Source of the DNA: Thermoplasmata archaeon M9B1D
Lineage (GTDB): Archaea > Thermoplasmatota > E2 > DHVEG-1
Assembly (NCBI GenBank): GCA_002900535.1
Contig: MUGC01000019.1
Coordinates: 1 to 11,638, forward strand
Length of the DNA: 11,638 nt
Reading direction: 5' to 3'
Part shown: positions 6,151 to 11,638 of the stretch, in pieces
Layout: each line of letters starts with the position of its first letter
How positions within the stretch are numbered: the first letter of the stretch is position 1
Position numbers and translations under genes: made by a program
Notes under the pieces: model-generated
Seen by the model: the letters and a program-made list of their open reading frames with translations, nothing else
The model's database searches: none
What the model was told of the DNA's origin: nothing

Positions 6151-7071
6151 ATGGCTACTTTCTTGGAAGGATTAGGATGGTTAGGTTGGATAATTCTGAT
6201 ATTTCTTTTGATTTGGATATTTTCAATGGGTATTAGAATAATACGACCAAGACAAAAAGGGCTTATTGAAAGACTAGGAAAGTACAAAAAAACAGCAGAT
6301 CAAGGCTTCCATTGGATAATACCAGTAATTGATAAAATGATAAAAGTTGATATAACAGAAAATATGGTAGATGTTGAACCGCAAAAAATTATCACAAAGG
6401 ATGACTTGAATGCTACAGTTGATGCTGTTGTATACTTCAGAGTAGTAGATCCAATGAAAGCAATTTATAAAGCTCAAAATTATCAAGCGCAAATAACAAG
6501 TCTTGCAAGAACAACACTAAGAGACATAATCGGAAAAATGACTCTAACTGAGGCAAACAGTAAAAGAGATACACTTAATTCAATACTTGAGAAAGAACTT
6601 GATAAACAAACAGATGCTTGGGGAATAGATGTTATACGCGTTGAATTGCAGAGAATCGAACCCCCATCAGATGTACAACAAGCTATGAACAATGTTGTTA
6701 TCGCTGAGCGTGAAAAGAAGGCAGCAATTGATTTTGCAACAGCAACGGAAACAAAAGCAGATGGAGAAAGACGTGCAGAAATTAAAAAAGCGGAAGGGAA
6801 AAAACAAGGACTTATTTTAGAAGCAGAAGGAGAAGCACAAGCAATAATACAAGTAGCAAAAGCAGAAGCAGAAAAGATCCAAAAGGTAAACACCGCAATT
6901 CAACAATATTTCAAAAATGAAGCGCAAATTTATAAAAAACTTGAAACTGTTGAAAGAGCACTTAAAGATGGTACTAAATATGTAATTGATCCAAATACAG
7001 AAATTACAAATGTTATCGCAGAGAGGATGGCTGGAATAATACCAATAGAACCAAAAACATCAAAGAAATAA
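6151..7071 (+). CDS. stomatin/SPFH-domain membrane protein (slipin type)
   Basis: This family forms membrane-anchored oligomers that organise lipid microdomains or scaffold partner proteases. The 306-residue protein starts with one membrane helix (about 9-30), then the SPFH entry motif IIRPRQKGLIERLGKY (about 30-45) and the SPFH domain to about residue 200. An Ala/Glu/Lys-rich coiled coil follows (about 185-245, with the KAEGKKQG and EAEGEAQA blocks), then a short helical tail. The length is normal for archaeal p-stomatins. The start is well supported by the strong ribosome site GGAGGAGAGGTG (6134-6145). Archaeal stomatins are usually paired with NfeD, the stomatin-cleaving serine protease. 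No NfeD lies on either side here; the upstream neighbour is an unknown membrane protein and the downstream one a zinc ribbon. Confidence 0.93.
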   Translation: MATFLEGLGWLGWIILIFLLIWIFSMGIRIIRPRQKGLIERLGKYKKTADQGFHWIIPVIDKMIKVDITENMVDVEPQKIITKDDLNATVDAVVYFRVVDPMKAIYKAQNYQAQITSLARTTLRDIIGKMTLTEANSKRDTLNSILEKELDKQTDAWGIDVIRVELQRIEPPSDVQQAMNNVVIAEREKKAAIDFATATETKADGERRAEIKKAEGKKQGLILEAEGEAQAIIQVAKAEAEKIQKVNTAIQQYFKNEAQIYKKLETVERALKDGTKYVIDPNTEITNVIAERMAGIIPIEPKTSKK

Positions 7072-7094
7072 GAAAGAAATTTATTAAAATCTTA

Positions 7095-7101
7095 TTTTTT
7101 T
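7095..7101 (+). terminator. oligo-T terminator after the stomatin gene
   Basis: Seven consecutive T begin 24 nt after the stomatin stop, preceded by an AT-rich stretch. This is the type of signal that ends archaeal transcripts. Confidence 0.4.
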
Positions 7102-7112
7102 AAATTGATAAT

Positions 7113-7268
7113 ATGAAAATCAAATGCGATAGATGCCAATCAAAATACGATGATATTTACGATACAATTGTAACCTATGACTATGCTGAACCGGGCAGAG
7201 GTAAACCCGGTCATTATCACCTATGTTTGAATTGCAGAAAAGATTTTATTAATTGGCTTGAAAAATAG
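7113..7268 (+). CDS. 51-residue zinc-ribbon protein
   Basis: A small protein not tied to a named family. It carries two cysteine pairs typical of a zinc ribbon: CDRC (Cys5, Cys8) at the start and CLNC (Cys38, Cys41) after a 29-residue linker, followed by RKDFINWLEK. Such proteins often bind nucleic acid or a protein partner; nothing here shows which. The reading frame is uninterrupted from ATG to TAG and the cysteine spacing argues strongly that it is real. There is no ribosome site; a TTTATTAAAA element at 7079-7088 would give a near-leaderless transcript. The linker is encoded by a GC-rich inverted repeat, ACCGGG (7190-7195) and CCCGGT (7206-7211), unusual in this AT-rich DNA but perhaps only a consequence of the PG...PG codons. 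Confidence 0.7.
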   Translation: MKIKCDRCQSKYDDIYDTIVTYDYAEPGRGKPGHYHLCLNCRKDFINWLEK

Positions 7269-7272
7269 ACAA

Positions 7273-7279
7273 TTTTTTT
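7273..7279 (+). terminator. oligo-T tract after the zinc-ribbon gene
   Basis: Seven T follow the TAG stop by 4 nt. It probably ends the zinc-ribbon transcript before the uvrA promoter region. Confidence 0.4.
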
Positions 7280-7312
7280 CATATTAATACTTTCAGTAAC
7301 CTATATCTAACA

Positions 7313-7320
7313 TTTTAAAC
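7313..7320 (+). promoter_or_regulatory. TATA-box candidate for the uvrA-uvrC operon
   Basis: TTTTAAAC sits after the previous gene's T-tract. At the usual distance transcription would begin near 7340-7345, at the ATG of the short leader ORF and about 65 nt before uvrA. Confidence 0.4.
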
Positions 7321-7344
7321 AAAAGATTTGAATACCTTTACCGC

Positions 7345-7410
7345 ATGTGGAAAAAATCAAAATTGCCAAATATACACATAGAGTGGATTATTTTAGGGGG
7401 TCATAATTGA
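7345..7410 (+). CDS. possible 21-codon leader ORF overlapping the uvrA start
   Basis: ATG at 7345 opens 21 codons (beginning MWKKSKLPNIH, ending WIILGGHN) that stop at TGA 7408-7410. The stop shares TG with the uvrA TTG start at 7407-7409. Its ATG lies at the distance from the TATA-like element expected for a leaderless mRNA. The ribosome site of uvrA is inside this ORF, so its translation could couple to uvrA. The ORF is very short and could be chance; the peptide resembles nothing I know. Confidence 0.3.
   Translation: MWKKSKLPNIHIEWIILGGHN
7395..7401 (+). promoter_or_regulatory. ribosome-binding site that sets the TTG start of uvrA
   Basis: AGGGGGT lies 5 nt before TTG at 7407 and resembles the GGAGGT core. 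No ATG or GTG in this frame lies near the conserved N-terminus, so this site supports the rare TTG start. Confidence 0.6.
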
Positions 7411-10232
7411 AGAATATTAAAATAAAAGGAGCTAGAGAACATAATTTAAAAAATATTAATCTCCTGCTTCCAAGAGACAAATTCATAGTAATAACAGGTT
7501 TATCAGGTAGTGGTAAATCTACTCTTGCTTTTGATACAATTTATGCAGAGGGACAAAGGCGCTATGTTGAATCTTTATCTGCATATGCTCGACAGTTTTT
7601 AGGGTTGATGCATAAACCAGATGTAGACAGTATAGAAGGGCTTTCTCCAGCAATTTCAATTGAACAGAAAACGACTAGTAAAAATCCAAGAAGTACTGTT
7701 GGAACAATTACTGAAATTTATGATTATCTTCGACTTCTTTATGCAAGAATTGGAACACCTTACTGTCCTGAGCATAATGTAAAAATTGAATCGCAATCCC
7801 CTCAGAAAATTGCAAAAAGAATAGGAGAAGAAATCAAAGGTATGATTACGATTTTATCACCTATTATACGTCAGAAAAAAGGAACATATGAACAGCTTTT
7901 TAAAGATTTGAACAAGGAAGGGTACACAAGAGTTCGTGTTAACAAAGCAATTTATCGAACCGATGAGACAATTACACTTGATAGATATAAAAAACATGAA
8001 ATCGAAATAGTAATTGACAGGCTAAACACAAATGATAATACACGGCTTGCAGAAGCATGCGAAAATGCAATAAATAAATCAGATGGCTTGTTAATTGTTA
8101 TCGATGATAAAAAAAATGAGAAAGTATACTCCTCTAAGATGGCATGTCCTGTTTGTGGAATGATTTTTGAAGAACTTCAACCACGTATGTTTTCCTTTAA
8201 CAGTCCATTTGGAGCATGCGAAAAATGTCATGGACTTGGAATAAGAATGGATTTTGATCCAGAACTAATAATACCAGATTGGGATTTATCTATTGCTGAT
8301 GGCGCAATTAGACTTTATAGAAATGCTATTGATGGTTGGAGAGTACATTTTCTTGGTGCACTTGCAAAACATTATGGTTTTTCAATATTTACACCGATAA
8401 AGGATCTTAAACAACAACAGTACAACGCATTAATGTACGGCTCACCTGAAAAGATCAGATTTAATATGGTGGCAAAAAATGGTGATTCACAATGGTATGG
8501 AAAAAGCACATGGGAAGGACTTATTCCACAATCTGAGCGACTATATAAACAAACAGAATCAGATTACAGAAGAAGAGATCTTGAACGATTTATGAGAATA
8601 ACACCATGTCCTGAATGTAATGGCAAACGTTTGAAGAAAAAAGTTTTATCCATTAAAATTGGAAATAAATCAATTGTTGATTTAACAGATATGTCAATTA
8701 AACAATGCAATGTTTTTTTCAAAACACTTATTCTTTCAAAAAAAGAAGAAGAAATTGCATGGCAGATTTTAAAAGAAATTAAAGCACGCCTAAACTTTCT
8801 TGATAAAGTTGGTCTTAATTATTTAACTTTATCAAGAAGTGCAGGAACGCTTTCTGGTGGTGAAGCACAAAGAATTAGACTTGCAACGCAAATTGGTTCA
8901 AATCTGATGGGTGTTATATATATTCTTGATGAACCATCAATAGGGCTTCATCAAAAGGATAACAAAAAACTAATCGATACACTGCATAGACTTCGTGATC
9001 TTGGAAACACTTTAATTGTTGTTGAACATGATGAGGAAACAATTCGTCAAGCAGATCATGTAGTTGATATGGGACCAGGGGCGGGTCTTCATGGTGGAAA
9101 GATTGTTGCACAAGGAACACCCGAGGAAATAGAAAAAAATCCTGGATCATTAACTGGTAAATATCTTACAGGTAAACTGGAAATAATGCTTCCTGAGCGC
9201 AGACGTAGCTCTGATAAATTTTTACATATTTATGGTTGTCGTGAACATAATCTAAAAGATATTGATGTTCATGTTCCCCTTGGCGTTTTAACGTTAATTA
9301 CCGGAGTTTCTGGAAGTGGTAAATCCACTCTTATTTATGATGTCCTTTATAGGGGGCTTATGAGACGTCTTCATGATTCTAGAACTGCACCAGGTGAACA
9401 TGATTCAATTGAGTTTGATGAAAAAGTTGACAAAGTAGTTGTAATTGATCAAAGTCCTATTGGTAAAACACCGCGTAGCAATCCCGCAACTTATACCAAG
9501 GTTTTTGATGAAATAAGAAAGCTTTTTGCTCAAACAACTGAAGCGAAAAGACGTGGTTACAAACCTGGCCGATTTTCATTTAATGTTAAGGGTGGACGCT
9601 GTGAAGCATGTCAAGGTGATGGGGTTATAAAAATTGAGATGAATTTTTTACCAGATATCTACATTGAATGTGAAGAATGTAAAGGTAAAAGATATAACGG
9701 TGAAACACTTGAAGTAACATACAAAGATAAAAACATAGCCAATGTGCTTAACATGAGTGTTGAAGAATCACTTGAACTTTTTAAAAATCATCCGCAGATA
9801 AAAAGGAAACTTGAAACTTTATCTCGAGTTGGTCTTGATTATATTAAACTGGGTCAGAGTTCTACAACACTTAGTGGTGGTGAAGCGCAAAGAATTAAAC
9901 TTACCCGTGAGCTTGCAAAAAAAAGTACTGGCCGCACTGTTTATTTGCTCGATGAGCCTACAACTGGTCTACATTTTCATGATGTGAAAAAATTAATTGA
10001 TGTCCTAAATAGTCTTGTTGACAAAGGAAATACTGTTATTGTGATCGAACATAACCTTGAAGTAATTAAATCAGCAGATTACATAATTGATTTGGGACCT
10101 GAAGGTGGTGACTTGGGTGGAGAAGTTGTAGCTGCAGGAACACCTGAAGAATTAGTGGATTCAAACAGAAGTTATACTGGTGAAATTTTGAAACCAGTAA
10201 TTTTAAAAGGTAAAAAGAAATGTTTAGTTTAG
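7407..10232 (+). CDS. uvrA: excinuclease ABC subunit A (UvrA), damage-recognition ATPase
   Basis: UvrA dimers find bulky DNA damage and load UvrB in nucleotide-excision repair. At 941 residues this is full length. The first ATPase module has Walker A GLSGSGKST (31-39), signature LSGGEAQR (482-489) and Walker B YILDEPS (505-511). Its insertions carry cysteine pairs at 247/250 and 271/274 (CPVCG, CEKCHG) and at 401/404 (CPEC). The second module has Walker A GVSGSGKST (633-641), the DNA-binding zinc module at Cys732, Cys735, Cys755 and Cys758, signature LSGGEAQR (822-829) and Walker B YLLDEPT (846-852). No key residue is missing. Translation starts at TTG with a GGGGGT ribosome site; the residue after it is the start of the conserved strand (KIKGAREHNLKNI). 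uvrC overlaps the end by 13 nt. UvrA is bacterial in origin, and archaeal copies are usually taken to have been acquired by transfer. Confidence 0.98.
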   Translation: MKNIKIKGAREHNLKNINLLLPRDKFIVITGLSGSGKSTLAFDTIYAEGQRRYVESLSAYARQFLGLMHKPDVDSIEGLSPAISIEQKTTSKNPRSTVGTITEIYDYLRLLYARIGTPYCPEHNVKIESQSPQKIAKRIGEEIKGMITILSPIIRQKKGTYEQLFKDLNKEGYTRVRVNKAIYRTDETITLDRYKKHEIEIVIDRLNTNDNTRLAEACENAINKSDGLLIVIDDKKNEKVYSSKMACPVCGMIFEELQPRMFSFNSPFGACEKCHGLGIRMDFDPELIIPDWDLSIADGAIRLYRNAIDGWRVHFLGALAKHYGFSIFTPIKDLKQQQYNALMYGSPEKIRFNMVAKNGDSQWYGKSTWEGLIPQSERLYKQTESDYRRRDLERFMRITPCPECNGKRLKKKVLSIKIGNKSIVDLTDMSIKQCNVFFKTLILSKKEEEIAWQILKEIKARLNFLDKVGLNYLTLSRSAGTLSGGEAQRIRLATQIGSNLMGVIYILDEPSIGLHQKDNKKLIDTLHRLRDLGNTLIVVEHDEETIRQADHVVDMGPGAGLHGGKIVAQGTPEEIEKNPGSLTGKYLTGKLEIMLPERRRSSDKFLHIYGCREHNLKDIDVHVPLGVLTLITGVSGSGKSTLIYDVLYRGLMRRLHDSRTAPGEHDSIEFDEKVDKVVVIDQSPIGKTPRSNPATYTKVFDEIRKLFAQTTEAKRRGYKPGRFSFNVKGGRCEACQGDGVIKIEMNFLPDIYIECEECKGKRYNGETLEVTYKDKNIANVLNMSVEESLELFKNHPQIKRKLETLSRVGLDYIKLGQSSTTLSGGEAQRIKLTRELAKKSTGRTVYLLDEPTTGLHFHDVKKLIDVLNSLVDKGNTVIVIEHNLEVIKSADYIIDLGPEGGDLGGEVVAAGTPEELVDSNRSYTGEILKPVILKGKKKCLV

Positions 10233-11638
10233 AGCATTTTCCTCAAGATCCTGGTTGCTATTTATTTAAAGATAAAAACAGTAGAGTAATCTATGTTGGT
10301 AAAGCAAAAAATCTTAAAAAAAGGATTAATAGCTATTATAAAAGAAATGATCTTGATCCAAAAACACAAAGCATGCTTAAGCGTGCTAAATCTGTTGATT
10401 TTGTAGTAACAGATAATGAAGTTGAGTCTCTTATTTTAGAAAACACCTTGATTAAGAAACATCAACCGAAATATAATATTCGGATGAAGGATGCAAAAAG
10501 TCATACATATATACTTCTTACAAATGAAGAATTTCCAAGAGTTTTAATTGACAGAAGGAAAGCAGGTAAAGGTCGTTTCTATGGGCCATTTGTTAGTGCG
10601 CATGAACGTGATTATGTTCTGCATTTTTTAAGAAAGACTTTTGCTCTTAGAACATGTAATAAAATGCCTAAGAAACCTTGTCTTCGTTATCATATTGATT
10701 TGTGTGATGCACCTTGTGCAAATCGCATTTCAAAAAACGAATATCTTGACAAAATTAAAAAAGTAAAAATGGTTCTTTCAGGTAAATCAACCGAGCTTGT
10801 TAAAGCACTAAAAAAAGATATGAAAAAGTATTCAGAAAGTTCAGAGTTTGAATATGCGTTAAAAATTCGCAATGAAATTTCATCGCTTGAAAATCTCAGT
10901 AAACATCAGAAAATGCAACGTGAGAAAAAGTATAATGAAGATGTTATCAATTTTGAAATTAAAGATGAAAAAGTCTATTTGATGCTTTTTAACATCTATA
11001 AGGGGATTCTTCATAATAAAAACGAGTTTGTTTTTGATTTTAATGATGACTTCTTTGAAGAATTTATAATTCAGTATTATTCTGAAAATTCTGTACCAAA
11101 AGAAATTATTATTCCACAAGATGTTTCTGAATCAATAAGAAATTTTCTTGAAGATAAAAAGGGAAGCAAAATAAAGCTTAGTAGACCTTTAAAAGGAGAG
11201 AAAAAACAGCTTTTAGATCTTGTTTTAAAAAACATTGAAATTACATATTTTGCAGATATTGACAAGGTTGAAATTTTGAAAAATAGATTTAAGCTTCAGA
11301 TGGAACCTAAAGTAATTGAATGTTTTGATATCTCTCATCTATCTGGTACTAGCACGGTTGGCTCAATGGTTCAATTTCGAAATGGGACGCCTGATAAAAA
11401 TAACTATAGACGTTTTAAAATAAGAACAGTTGAAGGAATTGATGATACAGCTGCTATTGCTGAAGTTGTTCGTCGTCGTTATACTCGATTGAAAAATGAA
11501 GATTCTGAATTTCCAAATTTAATTATTATTGATGGAGGTTGTGGTCAGTTAAATTTTGCATTTGATGAGCTGAAAAAACTTGATGTTAAAATTCCTATTA
11601 TTTCAATTGCTAAAAAATATGAGGAAATATATATACCT
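10220..11638 (+). CDS. uvrC: excinuclease ABC subunit C (UvrC), dual-incision nuclease, 3' end missing
   Basis: UvrC cuts the damaged strand on both sides of the lesion held by UvrB. The 473 visible codons are open to the window edge; a typical UvrC has about 600, so the helix-hairpin-helix end is outside. In order: the GIY-YIG nuclease for the 3' cut (residues 10-90; GCY at 12-14, YVG at 25-27, Arg35, Glu74 in LEN); four cysteines at 146, 154, 162 and 166 matching the iron-sulfur ligands described in UvrC; the UvrB-binding UVR helices (about 190-230); and the RNase H-like nuclease for the 5' cut, with Asp370 and His373 in ECFDISH and Asp438 in IDGG. The last motif reads DGGCGQ where DGGKGQ is usual. 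The ATG at 10220 lies inside uvrA, giving a 13-nt overlap, and the conserved FPQDPGCYLF block follows directly. Coupled translation with uvrA is likely. Confidence 0.97.
   Translation, partial: MFSLEHFPQDPGCYLFKDKNSRVIYVGKAKNLKKRINSYYKRNDLDPKTQSMLKRAKSVDFVVTDNEVESLILENTLIKKHQPKYNIRMKDAKSHTYILLTNEEFPRVLIDRRKAGKGRFYGPFVSAHERDYVLHFLRKTFALRTCNKMPKKPCLRYHIDLCDAPCANRISKNEYLDKIKKVKMVLSGKSTELVKALKKDMKKYSESSEFEYALKIRNEISSLENLSKHQKMQREKKYNEDVINFEIKDEKVYLMLFNIYKGILHNKNEFVFDFNDDFFEEFIIQYYSENSVPKEIIIPQDVSESIRNFLEDKKGSKIKLSRPLKGEKKQLLDLVLKNIEITYFADIDKVEILKNRFKLQMEPKVIECFDISHLSGTSTVGSMVQFRNGTPDKNNYRRFKIRTVEGIDDTAAIAEVVRRRYTRLKNEDSEFPNLIIIDGGCGQLNFAFDELKKLDVKIPIISIAKKYEEIYIP

Noticed and set aside
6483..6893. 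136-codon minus-strand ORF inside the stomatin gene
   Set aside because: Its Ser/Ala/Phe-rich composition mirrors the Ala/Glu/Lys coiled coil on the other strand.
10690..11265. three minus-strand ORFs of 60 to 79 codons
   Set aside because: All are antisense to uvrC, whose frame is open and domain-complete here.
1..11638. CRISPR array, insertion sequence, integrase or attachment site
   Set aside because: No spaced direct repeats, transposase or terminal inverted repeats were found on either strand.

Overview
The window is about one third G+C, and every gene I can support lies on the + strand. It reads as an AT-rich archaeon. The signs are TATA-box-like elements upstream of several genes, oligo-T tracts after them, an archaeal-type small Toprim protein, an archaeal-style stomatin and a metal-finger permease. 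UvrA and UvrC are bacterial-type nucleotide-excision repair proteins that many archaea also carry. The lineage (for example a DPANN group) cannot be settled from this sequence.

Region 1 (1-3127): a two-gene metabolic operon. It holds the large, citryl-CoA-lyase-bearing part of ATP-citrate lyase, then an NADP-type isocitrate dehydrogenase 6 nt downstream. Both look strikingly like the eukaryotic cytosolic enzymes. Together they fit either reductive citrate metabolism (2-oxoglutarate to isocitrate, and citrate to acetyl-CoA plus oxaloacetate) or a supply of acetyl-CoA and NADPH for biosynthesis. The upstream ATP-grasp part of the lyase must lie outside the window. An A/T-armed hairpin with a T-tract closes the operon.

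Region 2 (3128-4150): overlapping genes for a DUF167/YggU protein and a small Toprim protein. A strongly structured element follows at once (3898-3978). It folds into a long imperfect hairpin and carries sequences resembling the two conserved ends of the RNase P RNA catalytic core, but far too close together for a normal RNase P RNA. This is the most unusual item here.

Region 3 (4151-7406): membrane and small-protein genes, mostly with their own promoters: an ArsP/DUF318-type permease with an N-terminal cysteine finger, an unrecognised 199-residue membrane protein, a stomatin/SPFH protein without an adjacent NfeD partner, and a 51-residue zinc-ribbon protein.

Region 4 (7313-11638): a DNA-repair operon. 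A possible 21-codon leader ORF overlaps the TTG start of uvrA. uvrA is full length, and uvrC overlaps its end by 13 nt and runs off the window. UvrA finds the lesion and loads UvrB, which is not in this window; UvrC makes both incisions.
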